Assembly (NCBI GenBank): GCA_022072145.1
Contig: JAJVIG010000006.1
Span: 131,621-195,620, forward strand
Origin: Pseudomonadales bacterium
GTDB taxonomy: Bacteria; Pseudomonadota; Gammaproteobacteria; Pseudomonadales; UBA5518
DNA: 64,000 nucleotides
Direction: 5' to 3'
Positions 1 through 9,009 of this stretch are shown piece by piece (position 1 is the stretch's first letter; the number at the start of each line of letters is the position of its first letter). The notes below the pieces were generated by a model. It was not told where the DNA came from. It ran no database searches and saw nothing but the letters and a program-made list of their open reading frames with translations. The translations under genes and the position numbers were made by a program.

Positions 1-813
1 GCGCTGCCCGAGCTCGCGCGCCGGCTTGCCGCCGACGAGCCGTTGCCGCCCAAATCCGTGGCGTTCACCATCGACGACGGTTTCGCCGACCACGCGGAAA
101 TCGCCGGGCCGCTGTTCGCGCGCCACGACGTCCCGCTCACCTGCTTCGTGATCACCGGCTTCCTCGACGGCACGCTGTGGCCATGGGACGACCAGATCGC
201 CCATGCACTCACGCAGAGCCCACTACCCGGCTTCACGCTGCCGCTGCCGGCGGACGGCGCGACGTGGCAGGTGGACCTGGCGAGCGAGGGCGCACGCGCC
301 ACGGCGATCACTGCCTTGCGCGAGCGACTGAAGACCGGCTCGCAGGATCGGCTCTACGACTGGTTGCCTGCGTTGTATGCCGCGGCCGCGGTCGAGGCGC
401 CCGAACGCGCGCCCGAGGCGTACCGGCCCATGCGATGGGAGGACGCGAGGCGCTTCGTCGCCGCCGGGCACACGATCGCGCCGCACACGGTGTCGCACCG
501 CATTCTTTCGCGCCTGGGTGACGCCGAAAGCCGTGTCGAGATCACGCAGTCGGTGGCGCGCGTACACGCGATGACCGGCGAGGCGCCGCGTGTCTTCGCC
601 TACCCGACCGGCCGCGCTGCGGATTTCACGGCCCGCGACCGCGGCTTTGCGGCGGCCGCCGGCATCGACTGCGCGGTCTCGACCGAACCGCGCACGATGG
701 TGGCGGGCGACCACGTCCTCGCGCTGCCGCGCTTCTCGTTGCCGGACAGCGTGGAGGATTTCGTGCAGTATCTGAGCTTCGTCGAACTGCTGAAGGAGCG
801 CCTGCGGCGATGA
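1..813 (+). CDS. Polysaccharide deacetylase family protein (5' end outside window)
   Basis: The frame is open from the first base, so the start lies before the window; about 270 residues remain. It carries NodB-type carbohydrate esterase motifs: FTIDDG near the visible N-terminus (metal-binding aspartates), HTVSH near residue 160 (metal-binding histidines) and FAYPTG further on. Such enzymes remove N-acetyl groups from amino sugars in polysaccharides. It sits just before a FemAB-like gene and near an XrtA/PEP-CTERM locus, which suggests a role in exopolysaccharide modification; the exact substrate is inferred only from context. It is distinct from the XrtA-type deacetylase at 5647-6525. Confidence 0.85.
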   Translation, partial: ALPELARRLAADEPLPPKSVAFTIDDGFADHAEIAGPLFARHDVPLTCFVITGFLDGTLWPWDDQIAHALTQSPLPGFTLPLPADGATWQVDLASEGARATAITALRERLKTGSQDRLYDWLPALYAAAAVEAPERAPEAYRPMRWEDARRFVAAGHTIAPHTVSHRILSRLGDAESRVEITQSVARVHAMTGEAPRVFAYPTGRAADFTARDRGFAAAAGIDCAVSTEPRTMVAGDHVLALPRFSLPDSVEDFVQYLSFVELLKERLRR

Positions 814-913
814 ACGCGATCCACGCCGGGCGCCGGTCACGGGTCGCCGCCTGCCGCGGCGCGGCTCGCCCTCGGCTTGACGCCACTTATTCCTGGATGG
901 GGCGACCCCGAAC

Positions 914-1987
914 ATGACTGAACTTCCGCGCCGCGTGCGCGTGCTCGACGGTGATCCGCGCGACTGGCTCGCGATCGAGCGCGCGCTCGACGCACAAGGG
1001 CATCCGGTCGGTCTGCACCACCGGCCCTCCTTCCTGGCCGCGACCGCGGTGAAGCGCGCGTGGCTGCTGCTGGTCGAAGATGCCGGCGGCCAGCCGCTCG
1101 GCGCGGCGGCCGCGACGATCGAACCGACCCGTGCGTTGCCCGGATTCCTGATTGCCGAGCTGCCGCGCTTCGGCCCGAGCCTGTGTCGCGACGACCATGC
1201 GGCGATGCTGCAGGCGCTGGCGCGCCAGGCACGTCGCTCGATGCGCGTGCTGCGCGTGCGCCTCGACCTGCTCGCCACCGACGACGACGAGCGCACGGCG
1301 CTGTGCAAGGCCGCGGGAGCGCTGGGCTTCGTGCGCGAACCGTCGTTCCGCATGTACTCGAACACGCTGGTCGTGGATCTCGATCGCGAGATCGATGCGC
1401 TGGACCACTCCATCGACCGAGGGGCACGACGCAACGCGAAGAAGATGGAGGATCTGGGACACCGCGTGCGCGCGATCATGGACGCGCGTCTCGCGCCACG
1501 CCTCGATGCGCTGGTGCGCGAAACCATGCAGCGCAGCTCCGGCCCGCAGCTCGAGCACGACTGGGAGCGGCTGATCGCGTACTCGCGCGAGCACCCGCGG
1601 CACTCGCGCATCGCGGGCATGTTCCTGAACGGACGCGAGGATCCCGAATCGCTGGTGGCATTCCGCTGGTGCGGCAACCATGGACCCTACGTCGAGGACC
1701 TGGTCGCCGCCTCCACCCGCCTCAAGCCGCCGCTGCCGCTGATGCACGCGGTGGCGTGGGACATGCTTCACTGGGGGCACGAGGTAGGGGCGAAGTGGTT
1801 CGACTTCGGCGGCATCCCTTCTCCCGACACGCCGCCCGACAGCCCGCTGCACGGCATCGCGGCGTTCAAGCGCATGTTCTCGAAGCAGGAAACCCGCATC
1901 CGCGAACAGATGGTGATGGTCACCAGTCCCGTCGCGAACCGCTGCGCCCGCGCGATCGCCGGGTTGCGCCGTAGCTCCGGTCTGTGA
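914..1987 (+). CDS. FemAB/GNAT-like acyltransferase, envelope-associated
   Basis: A 357-residue soluble protein. The second half has the layout of FemAB/BioF2-like acetyltransferase-fold proteins, with a strongly conserved-looking KWFDFGGI segment near residue 295 (compare WFDFGR in the XrtA FemAB protein at 4279-5625). Such proteins transfer aminoacyl or acyl groups to cell-wall or polysaccharide acceptors, or are homologues of uncertain substrate. It follows a polysaccharide deacetylase by 100 bases in the same direction and is probably co-transcribed. A palindromic repeat starts 14 bases after its stop. The family call is fairly firm; the substrate is unknown. Confidence 0.7.
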   Translation: MTELPRRVRVLDGDPRDWLAIERALDAQGHPVGLHHRPSFLAATAVKRAWLLLVEDAGGQPLGAAAATIEPTRALPGFLIAELPRFGPSLCRDDHAAMLQALARQARRSMRVLRVRLDLLATDDDERTALCKAAGALGFVREPSFRMYSNTLVVDLDREIDALDHSIDRGARRNAKKMEDLGHRVRAIMDARLAPRLDALVRETMQRSSGPQLEHDWERLIAYSREHPRHSRIAGMFLNGREDPESLVAFRWCGNHGPYVEDLVAASTRLKPPLPLMHAVAWDMLHWGHEVGAKWFDFGGIPSPDTPPDSPLHGIAAFKRMFSKQETRIREQMVMVTSPVANRCARAIAGLRRSSGL

Positions 1988-2001
1988 CCGGATGACGACT
2001 T

Positions 2002-2023
2002 GTTCGGCCACAGGCCGAACCTA
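2002..2023 (-). repeat. TAG-headed palindromic repeat, TTCGG subtype (isolated copy)
   Basis: On the minus strand this reads TAG, then arm GTTCGGCC, loop TGT, arm GGCCGAAC. It is one of 13 full copies in the window. Here the TAG is not a stop codon of a neighbouring gene: the flanking genes both run on the plus strand. Confidence 0.85.
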
Positions 2024-2268
2024 CGGGGACATGGCCCGCTTTCGTCCATATTTGGCCACCGTCAATGCGCCGACCCGGAACCGGGCGATGTTGCAGAGAG
2101 CGGACCGATGGAAGGGTATGAGTTACCCGAACAATCCTGATCCGGGACCCAGAGATCCGAGCGCGAATCCATCGTCTATTGTGTGTAGCAGCAACGCCGC
2201 ACGGAGATCCGTAGGTTCGCCGTCGCGGCATTTCACCACCTTGCAGTTTGAGTGGAGCGTTCTTACCG

Positions 2269-4227
2269 ATGATTGACCACCGTTATCGATCTGACATCGA
2301 CGGACTACGCGCCGTGGCCATCGTGCCCGTAGTGCTGTACCACGTGGGCATGCCTTTGTTCAGCGGTGGATTTGTCGGCGTCGATGTGTTTTTCGTCATC
2401 TCCGGCTTCCTGATCACTTCGATAATTTACCGGGAAATGGTCACGGGAACTTTTTCGTTTGCGCAGTTCTATGATCGGCGTATTCGCCGGCTGTTCCCTG
2501 CATTGTTCACGGTAATCGCTGCGACCTCGATCGCAGCACTTTGGCTCCTGATGCCAGGGGATCTGCTTGCCTACGCGCGCAGCGTAATCGCCGCAACCTT
2601 GTTCGGCGCCAACCTGTTGTTCTGGCGAACCTCCGGTTACTTCGACGAGCCAGCGGAGATGAAACCTCTGCTGCACGCTTGGTCTCTTTCGGTAGAAGAG
2701 CAGTTCTATATCTTCTTCCCAGTTATGCTTCTGTTACTGGTGCGCAGGTCGCCAAAACATCTGCGTGCATTGTTGGTGATCGCAGCATTCCTGTCGTTCG
2801 CCGCCAGTGTGGTTGCGGTGAAGCGGCTTCCGGATGCTGCTTTTTACCTTCCGCTGTTCCGCGCGTGGGAATTGCTGCTCGGCGCGCTCGTGGCAATTCA
2901 GGTGCTTCCTCCTCCCGCCAAACATTGGCAGCGCGACGCCGTGTCGGTATTCGGGTTGATGCTAATCCTCTATGCAGTGTTCGCGCTTTCTGATGAATCG
3001 ACCTTTCCGGGCTTCAACGCTTTGTATCCCGCCATCGGGACTGCACTCATCATCTACGCAGGCAGCGCAGGCCACGGCTCGATAATCGGCAAGGCGCTCA
3101 GTTGGCGTCCGCTCGTGCTGATCGGCCTGATCTCCTATTCGCTATATTTGTGGCACTGGCCGCTGATCGTATTTACGAAGCATTACGTCGCTAACGAGTT
3201 GGTGCTGTTGGAAAAGCTGGGACTCGTGCTGGCGGCCTTACTGTTGGCAGCGCTGTCGTGGCGATTCATAGAGCGCCCGTTCCGTGGCCGAAGCGGAAAG
3301 CTGTCACGCCGAACGCTCTTTGCCACGTCCTTTACCGTAATGCTGGCAGCGATAATCGCCAGCGCTGCCGTGGTTCATTACAAGGGTCTGCCTCAGCGCG
3401 TTCCCGCGGCAGCTGCCAGAATCGCCGACGTCGCCCACGAAACGGATCACTACCGGGAAAACTGCCAGAACCTTCCCCTGGCACATATCGCACGTGGTGA
3501 TGTGTGCGGCCTGGGGTTGCCGGAAAGCACATCGCCTGATTTTCTATTGTGGGGTGATTCACACGCCATGGCACTCGCTCCAGCGTTTCACGAAGCTGCG
3601 CTCCACAAGAAGCGTCGCGGCTGGTTTTTGGGGCGGACCGCGTGCGCTCCCCTGTTGGGAGTCGAGCGCTATGACAAGACACATAACTGCGTCGCCTATA
3701 ACGATGCTGTGATGGGGTTAATCGAACAGCATCCCTCGCTGCGCACGGTGATTCTCGCCGGCCGCTGGGGGCTGTTGGCCAATAGCGTTCGCTATGGCAG
3801 CGAGCCAGGCCAGCCCGTTGTGATCTCGCCGCGTGGCGCCGGGGATAACCGTACTGTTCTCCAGCAGGGACTTGAGCGCACGGTACAGACGTTGAGAACA
3901 CGCGGCATCGAAGTGGTGTTCATGATGGACGTGCCAGAGATCGGCTGGCAGGTTCCGGTGCTGCTGAGTCGGGCGGAGTGGCACGGGCGCATGTCGCCCG
4001 AGGGCCCCCGGTTGGACTCGTATCGGGATCGCCAGCAGCCCGTCGTGGAGATCCTGGAGGAACTGGTGCTGCGGCAGTCGCTGCGAGTTATCGAAGTAAG
4101 TGATCTGTTTTGTCCCGAAGGTCGCTGTTTGGTCGCGCACAACGGAATGCCTCTTTATCGCGACGACGATCATCTGAGTACACTCGGCGCATCGTTTGTT
4201 GCCGGATTCCTCCTCAAACATTGGTGA
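2269..4227 (+). CDS. Membrane O-acyltransferase with C-terminal SGNH domain (OafA/YrhL type)
   Basis: 652 residues. The N-terminal ~350 residues form an acyltransferase-3 membrane domain, opening with RSDIDGLRAVAI and containing LYHVG (catalytic-type histidine) and DVFFVISGFLI, followed by many hydrophobic segments. The C-terminal part is an SGNH hydrolase-like domain with LLWGDSH (nucleophile serine) and DDDHLS (Asp-His pair) near the end. Such fusions O-acetylate surface polysaccharides. ATG at 2269 is chosen over an upstream in-frame TTG (2248) because GGAG lies about 12 bases before it and the family N-terminus begins there. GC content is clearly lower than in its neighbours (the 60 bases from 2401 are about 45% GC), suggesting horizontal gain. 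Confidence 0.92.
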   Translation: MIDHRYRSDIDGLRAVAIVPVVLYHVGMPLFSGGFVGVDVFFVISGFLITSIIYREMVTGTFSFAQFYDRRIRRLFPALFTVIAATSIAALWLLMPGDLLAYARSVIAATLFGANLLFWRTSGYFDEPAEMKPLLHAWSLSVEEQFYIFFPVMLLLLVRRSPKHLRALLVIAAFLSFAASVVAVKRLPDAAFYLPLFRAWELLLGALVAIQVLPPPAKHWQRDAVSVFGLMLILYAVFALSDESTFPGFNALYPAIGTALIIYAGSAGHGSIIGKALSWRPLVLIGLISYSLYLWHWPLIVFTKHYVANELVLLEKLGLVLAALLLAALSWRFIERPFRGRSGKLSRRTLFATSFTVMLAAIIASAAVVHYKGLPQRVPAAAARIADVAHETDHYRENCQNLPLAHIARGDVCGLGLPESTSPDFLLWGDSHAMALAPAFHEAALHKKRRGWFLGRTACAPLLGVERYDKTHNCVAYNDAVMGLIEQHPSLRTVILAGRWGLLANSVRYGSEPGQPVVISPRGAGDNRTVLQQGLERTVQTLRTRGIEVVFMMDVPEIGWQVPVLLSRAEWHGRMSPEGPRLDSYRDRQQPVVEILEELVLRQSLRVIEVSDLFCPEGRCLVAHNGMPLYRDDDHLSTLGASFVAGFLLKHW

Positions 4228-4278
4228 CAGCAGTGGCCAAGATGATCCTGGACATGGTGCGCCGCCGTCGGCGCGGGT

Positions 4279-5625
4279 TCAGGGAATGTTGCGCACCACC
4301 GGCGGTCCGATCAGGCGCGTGACCCACACCGGCAGGCGCTGCCACACGGCGATCAGCAGGCGGTACTTGGGGTTGTCGGGATTGAGCCGCGGCAGCTCGT
4401 GGCCGGGCGGCAGCCAGTAGTGCCAGTGGTTCGGCAGCGGTACGGCACCCCACTGCTGCTTGAAACGGTAGGTGCCGGCATCCACGGTCGAGCGGCCGAA
4501 ATCGAACCAGCCGTAGCCGCGTTCGATCGCGAACGCGAGGATGCGCCGGTACATGAACATGTTGATGCCGAGCGCGTTGACCTCGCGCAGCGTGGACGCC
4601 CACGGGATCTCGAGCATGTCGCGGTAGCCGAGCAGCAGTGCACACGCGACCGGCTCGCCGCGCAGATCGACGACCACCACGTGCGCGCGCTGCGGCCACG
4701 CGGCCAGCACGGCGGCGAAGAAGCCGCGCGCGTAGACCGGCGTGCCCAGGTCACGCATGTTGCGTGCGAACACGCGGTAGAAGTCGTCCAGCAGTTCCAC
4801 GCCGCCGACGCGCCAGCGCGGATCCTCGCGCGTTGCCCGCCTCACCTGCGCGCGCAGCTTGCTGCCGAGTTCGGCGTCGAGCGCGGCATCGCTCGCGGGC
4901 AGCGCGCGGATCATCGCGACCTTGTCCTCGCGCGCCGGCCAGCCGGCTCGTGCGCGGGTTTCGCGCACTTCGACGTGTGACAGTCCGCCCTGCCCGGCCA
5001 ACGCACCGGCCGCCTGCAGCAGCCGTTGCTCCACCGCGGCGGAATCCGCGAGCGGACCGGCGTAGTTGAAGTACGGCAGCGACACCGCGAAGGCGCCGAA
5101 CAGGCGGCTGCGCATAGCGATCAACGGCAATACCCCCACCACGCGCCCGGTGCCGTCGTGCGCGATCAGCGAGACGTCTTCGTGACGCATCGTGCGCGCG
5201 ACCAGCTCGCGCCACGCGGCGTGGTGATACAGCGAGGCCTGCGGGTGTGCCTCGACGTAGGCCTCCCACGCGGCGCGATCCTGCGCCGTGACCGCACGCA
5301 CGCCGACCGGCCCGCTGACTTCGGGACCGACTGAAGACGCCGAAAAGCGTGGAGGAAACGGTGGCCGCCCGAACCGCGTTTCGTGTTCCGGTTCTGGTGT
5401 GCGTTCCGGTTCCGGTGCGGGATTCGATTCAGGGACGGGCCGCGACTGCGCATCGGACGCCCCGGCCAGTTCGCCCTCGAGCGCCTCGATCTCCGCCCCC
5501 AGGCGCTGCATTTCCGCCTTCAGCTGCGCGAGGTCCTCGCCGTTGCGCTTCGCCTCGCCGAAGCGGCGCGCGCAGCGCTGGCGCGCGAGGCGCAGTTCCG
5601 CGAGGCTTTGCTCAGCTGCGCTCAC
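4279..5625 (-). CDS. FemAB family XrtA/PEP-CTERM system-associated protein
   Basis: 448 residues. Residues 1-55 are a charged coiled coil; residues 60-85 are a Pro/Glu-rich linker; the rest is a FemAB-type acetyltransferase fold with SLYHHAAWRELV, a VSLPYFNYAG segment and WFDFGRST. These match the FemAB subfamily that accompanies exosortase A loci, thought to modify the exported polymer or envelope. Start is GTG at 5625, six bases after GGAG; 21 bases separate it from the upstream deacetylase, so the two are co-transcribed. The long coiled coil may be an oligomerisation arm. Family assignment is strong; chemistry is not known. Confidence 0.88.
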   Translation of the reverse strand: MSAAEQSLAELRLARQRCARRFGEAKRNGEDLAQLKAEMQRLGAEIEALEGELAGASDAQSRPVPESNPAPEPERTPEPEHETRFGRPPFPPRFSASSVGPEVSGPVGVRAVTAQDRAAWEAYVEAHPQASLYHHAAWRELVARTMRHEDVSLIAHDGTGRVVGVLPLIAMRSRLFGAFAVSLPYFNYAGPLADSAAVEQRLLQAAGALAGQGGLSHVEVRETRARAGWPAREDKVAMIRALPASDAALDAELGSKLRAQVRRATREDPRWRVGGVELLDDFYRVFARNMRDLGTPVYARGFFAAVLAAWPQRAHVVVVDLRGEPVACALLLGYRDMLEIPWASTLREVNALGINMFMYRRILAFAIERGYGWFDFGRSTVDAGTYRFKQQWGAVPLPNHWHYWLPPGHELPRLNPDNPKYRLLIAVWQRLPVWVTRLIGPPVVRNIP

Positions 5626-5646
5626 GCGCCGCTCCGCGCAGCGCGC

Positions 5647-6525
5647 TCACAGGTCCGCCGCCGCGACACGCGCGGTGGCGCCGTGCACGAGCACCGCCTC
5701 CGAGACGGTCGTGAAGCGGAAGTCGCGCAGCAGCTGCTCGAGGCGTGCCAGGCAGCGGTCGAGGTTGTTGTAGTGGCGGAAACGCGAGAGCACGCCGATG
5801 TCCGTGACGCGCGGCTGCCCGGGATCCACTTCCCAGGGATGCAGATAGAAGATGCCGGGGCCGGAGCGCGCCGCGCGCGCGAACAGCCAGCGCGACAGCG
5901 GGTACGGATAGAGCCGGAAATAACCGCCGCCTGCCGCCGGCAGGCGCTGCCCCAGCACCTCCGCCGTGGTCAGCGGGACCTCGGTCAGCGTGGCGCCGTT
6001 CGGTGTCAGCAGCCGGTACGGATGCCGTGGCGAGCCGGGCACGCCGTAGCGGTCGTGGCGGATCGGGAAGATGCTCGAATCCCAGCGGAAACCGGCGTCG
6101 GCGAGCACATCGAGCGCCCACAGCGAAGCGCGCGTGATCGAGTACGAGGCGGCACGGTAGCCGTCCACCGGGCGCTGCACGATGTCCTCCAGCAGTGCCT
6201 TCGCACGCAGCGTTTCCGCGCGGAACACGGCCGGCGTCTGGCTGTAGACCAACTGGTGGCTGTAGCCGTGGCAGGCGATCTCGTGCCCGCGCGCCGCGAT
6301 CTCGCGCACCAGTTCCGACTCGCGCTCGGCCACCCAGCCGAGCACGAAGAAGGTGGCGCGGATGCCGTGGCGCTCGAACAGTTCGAGCAGGCGCTGCGTG
6401 TTCGGCACCACGCGCCGCGGCACCTCGTCCCAGCGCGCGGGATCGAAGGCGCCGGCGAGCGCGGCGACCTGGAAGTAGTCCTCCACGTCGACCGTCATCG
6501 CGTGCTGCACGCCCGGCCCGGCCAT
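5647..6525 (-). CDS. XrtA system polysaccharide deacetylase
   Basis: 292 residues. It opens with HAMTVDVEDYFQV, the hallmark start of the XrtA-associated deacetylase family, followed by RATFFVLGWVAE, HEIACHGYSHQ (metal histidines) and GYRAASYSIT. The C-terminal part, with FYLHPWEVDPGQPR, corresponds to the DUF3473-type extension of this family. Role: N-deacetylation of the exopolysaccharide made at this locus. The ATG at 6525 overlaps the TGA of the glycosyltransferase upstream (TGATG), indicating translational coupling; an internal ATG at 6498 is the alternative start. Confidence 0.93.
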   Translation of the reverse strand: MAGPGVQHAMTVDVEDYFQVAALAGAFDPARWDEVPRRVVPNTQRLLELFERHGIRATFFVLGWVAERESELVREIAARGHEIACHGYSHQLVYSQTPAVFRAETLRAKALLEDIVQRPVDGYRAASYSITRASLWALDVLADAGFRWDSSIFPIRHDRYGVPGSPRHPYRLLTPNGATLTEVPLTTAEVLGQRLPAAGGGYFRLYPYPLSRWLFARAARSGPGIFYLHPWEVDPGQPRVTDIGVLSRFRHYNNLDRCLARLEQLLRDFRFTTVSEAVLVHGATARVAAADL

Positions 6526-7946
6526 CAGCGCGCGCCGCCGCCCACCAGCACGACCTCGACGGTCTGGATCAGGATCAGCAGGTCCATCAGGATGCTGTGG
6601 TTCTTGATGTAGTAGAGGTCGTAGCGCAGTTTCTCGGCGGCGTCCTCCACCGAGGCGCCGTACGGGAAGCACAGCTGCGCCCAGCCCGCGAGCCCCGGCT
6701 TCACGCGATGGCGCTCGTCGAAGTACGGGATCTGCGCGGCGAGTTCGCGCACGAACTCGGGCCGCTCGGGCCGCGGCCCCACGAAGCTCATGTCGCCGCG
6801 GATCACGTTCCACAACTGCGGCAGCTCGTCGAGTCGCGTGTTGCGGATGAAACGCCCGACGCGCGTTATCCGGTCGTCGTTGGCGCTGGCCCACACGGCG
6901 CGGCCGTCCTTCTCGGCGTCGGTGCGCATGCTGCGGAACTTGACCAGCATGAACGGCTTGCCGTTCAGTCCGGCGCGCTGCTGGCGGTACAACACCGGTC
7001 CGTGCAAACCGCTCTCCAGCCAGATCGCGAGCGCGGTGAGCAGCATGAACGGCCAGGCGACCGCGAGCAGCGTCAGCGAGGCCGCGAGATCGAACAGGCG
7101 CTTCACTACGTCGCGCGAGGTGCTGAGCCGGAAACCCTCGGAGAACACCAGCCAGGAGGGGCGCACGAGGTCGATCTCGACCTTCTCGAGTTCGCGTTCG
7201 AGGAAGCTGACCGACTCGATGACCGCGATGCCGGAGAGCTTGCAGTCGAGCAACGCATCCAGCGGATAACTGCCGCCCTCGGAGCTGCGACGCTCGTCGA
7301 CCGCAACCACGATCTCGGTCACGCCGAGCGCGGTGGCCACGCCGAGCAGATCGTCGTGGCAGGGGCGCCGCAGTTCCGCGGGGATTTCTGCGGGCTGCCC
7401 TGGCAAGGGCACGAAGCCGGTGATCTCGATGCCGGGCTTGCCGGTGCTCCCGCCCATGCGCTGCCACAGCAGTTGCGCGCGCGACCCGGCGCCGAGCACG
7501 AGCACGCGGCGCGCGAGCTTGCTGGCGTCGGTGACCGAGAAGAACAGCAGCCGGAGCAGCGTCACGTACACCAGCGCGAGCGGCAGCGCCCACACCAGCA
7601 CGCCGTGGCCGAGGAAGAACACCGGCAGCAACTCGTTGATACCCGACAGCGCGATCGCGCCGAGCAGGAAGTACGCTACCACCGTGCGCACCGCCATTCC
7701 GGTCTGCCCCTCGCGGAAGCGCGCCGGATAGACGCGCATCGCGATCGTGAGCGCGACCAGCACCAGCGCGAAGCACACGAAGGACGGCAGCGCGCCCTGC
7801 ATGTTGATCTCGAACCGTTCGGCGTCGCCGCGGAAACGCAGCCACACGCCCGACCACGCCGCCAGCATCAGTACGCCGAACTCGATCGCACCGAGTACCA
7901 GGTACGACGGGTTGACGTAGTAGTTCAGGACACGGATCGGCTGCAT
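6525..7946 (-). CDS. XrtA/PEP-CTERM system sugar-1-phosphate transferase (TIGR03013-type)
   Basis: 473 residues. The first ~150 residues contain four to five hydrophobic segments, followed by a nucleotide-binding-like segment (RRVLVLGAGSRAQLL) and a C-terminal bacterial sugar transferase domain with KRLFDLAASLTLL, KFRSMRTDAE, TRLDELPQLWNVIRGDMS and VGPRPERPEF. This is the polyprenol-phosphate sugar-1-phosphate transferase that starts repeat-unit synthesis on undecaprenyl phosphate at the inner membrane. It heads the glycosyltransferase-deacetylase-FemAB run and lies just after galU in reading direction, which supplies UDP-glucose. Confidence 0.94.
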   Translation of the reverse strand: MQPIRVLNYYVNPSYLVLGAIEFGVLMLAAWSGVWLRFRGDAERFEINMQGALPSFVCFALVLVALTIAMRVYPARFREGQTGMAVRTVVAYFLLGAIALSGINELLPVFFLGHGVLVWALPLALVYVTLLRLLFFSVTDASKLARRVLVLGAGSRAQLLWQRMGGSTGKPGIEITGFVPLPGQPAEIPAELRRPCHDDLLGVATALGVTEIVVAVDERRSSEGGSYPLDALLDCKLSGIAVIESVSFLERELEKVEIDLVRPSWLVFSEGFRLSTSRDVVKRLFDLAASLTLLAVAWPFMLLTALAIWLESGLHGPVLYRQQRAGLNGKPFMLVKFRSMRTDAEKDGRAVWASANDDRITRVGRFIRNTRLDELPQLWNVIRGDMSFVGPRPERPEFVRELAAQIPYFDERHRVKPGLAGWAQLCFPYGASVEDAAEKLRYDLYYIKNHSILMDLLILIQTVEVVLVGGGAR

Positions 7947-7960
7947 GGGTGGCTGGAGCC

Positions 7961-8797
7961 TCAGAGCTTGCCGCGCTTGTACAGGTGTTCGTAGCAGTAG
8001 TTGGTGGCCTCGACGAAGCCGTCCACGCTGCCGCAGTCGAAGCGCTGGCCCTTGAAGCGGTAGGCCATCACGCAGCCGTCGCGCGCCTGCTGCAGCAGCG
8101 CGTCGGTGATCTGGATCTCGCCGTTCTTGCCCGGCGGCGTCCTGCGCAGGATGTCGAAGATGTCGGGCGTGAGGATGTAGCGGCCGATGATCGCGAGGTT
8201 GCTCGGCGCCTCTTCCTTGCGCGGTTTCTCGACCATGTTGGTGACGCGGAACAGGTCGTCGCGGACGGCCTCGCCGTCGATGCAGCCGAACTTGTGGATC
8301 TGGTCCTCGGGCACTTCCTCGATGGCGACGATCGAGCAGCGGACCTGGCGGAACACCTTGACCATCTGCGCCATCACGCTGTCGCCGCCCTCGTTGAAGC
8401 AGAGGTCGTCGGCGAGGATCACGCCGAACGGCTCGTCACCGACCAGCGTCTCGCCGGTCAGGATCGCGTGCCCCAGGCCTTTCATCTCGCGCTGGCGGGT
8501 GGTGGAGAACACCGCGCGGTCGATGATGTCGCGGATCCCGACCAGGTACTGCTCCTTGTCGGTGCCGGCGATCTGGTGCTCGAGCTCGTAGCTGATGTCG
8601 AAATGGTCGTTGATCGTGCGCTTGCCGCGACCGGTGACGAAGGCGATCTCGTAGAGCCCCGCGTCCAGCGCCTCCTCGACGCCGTACTGCACCAGCGGCT
8701 TGTTGACGATCGGGAGCATCTCCTTCGGCATTGCCTTGGTGGCCGGCAGGAAGCGGGTCCCGTAACCCGCCACGGGAAACATGCATTTCTTGATCAT
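7961..8797 (-). CDS. galU: UTP-glucose-1-phosphate uridylyltransferase
   Basis: 278 residues from the chosen ATG. Makes UDP-glucose from UTP and glucose-1-phosphate in the cytoplasm. The N-terminus MIKKCMFPVAGYGTRFLPAT carries the nucleotide-binding signature and matches the usual start of gammaproteobacterial GalU; TKAMPKEMLPIVNKP follows. An upstream in-frame ATG at 8821 would add eight residues (MRKTKRNA) not typical of the family. The gene lies 14 bases before the sugar transferase, so UDP-glucose supply is linked to polymer synthesis. Confidence 0.96.
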   Translation of the reverse strand: MIKKCMFPVAGYGTRFLPATKAMPKEMLPIVNKPLVQYGVEEALDAGLYEIAFVTGRGKRTINDHFDISYELEHQIAGTDKEQYLVGIRDIIDRAVFSTTRQREMKGLGHAILTGETLVGDEPFGVILADDLCFNEGGDSVMAQMVKVFRQVRCSIVAIEEVPEDQIHKFGCIDGEAVRDDLFRVTNMVEKPRKEEAPSNLAIIGRYILTPDIFDILRRTPPGKNGEIQITDALLQQARDGCVMAYRFKGQRFDCGSVDGFVEATNYCYEHLYKRGKL

Positions 8798-8890
8798 GGC
8801 ATTCCGTTTGGTCTTCCTCATCGGGTCAAGGATAGGCCATCTGTCGCGTTTGCACCCCCTAATGTCCGGGCGAAGAAAATGGGGTCATGA

Positions 8891-8979
8891 AAAAATGGGG
8901 TCAGAGTCAAATTTGCGAAGTGAAAAAATGGGGTCAGAGTCAAATTTTGCTTCGCAAATTTGACTCTGACCCCATTTTT
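8891..8979. repeat. GGGGTCAGAGTCAAATTT repeat cluster: two direct and one inverted copy
   Basis: A 30-base unit (8891-8920) beginning with poly-A and ATGGGGTCAGAGTCAAATTT is followed by a second direct copy (8922-8947) and then by an exact inverted copy (8950-8979). A shorter related piece (ATGGGGTCAT) lies at 8879-8888. The long perfect inverted pair can form a hairpin. Repeats with this core are widespread in proteobacteria, and from memory I associate them with REP-associated tyrosine transposases; no such transposase is in the window. A further direct copy lies at 10432-10453, across manC. Confidence 0.9.
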
Positions 8980-8987
8980 CCACAAAT

Positions 8988-9009
8988 GTCCGGGCACAGC
9001 CCGGACCTA
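8988..9009 (-). repeat. TAG-headed palindromic repeat, TCCGG subtype; supplies manC stop codon
   Basis: On the minus strand: TAG, arm GTCCGGGC, loop TGT, arm GCCCGGAC. The TAG at 9009-9007 is the stop codon of manC. A half copy of the same arm is at 8864-8872, on the other side of the GGGGTCAGAG cluster. Confidence 0.9.

Noticed and set aside
223..1677. A 484-codon minus-strand open frame across the first two genes
   Set aside because: Composition is Arg/Ser/Ala-rich and it covers two genes with recognisable families on the plus strand.
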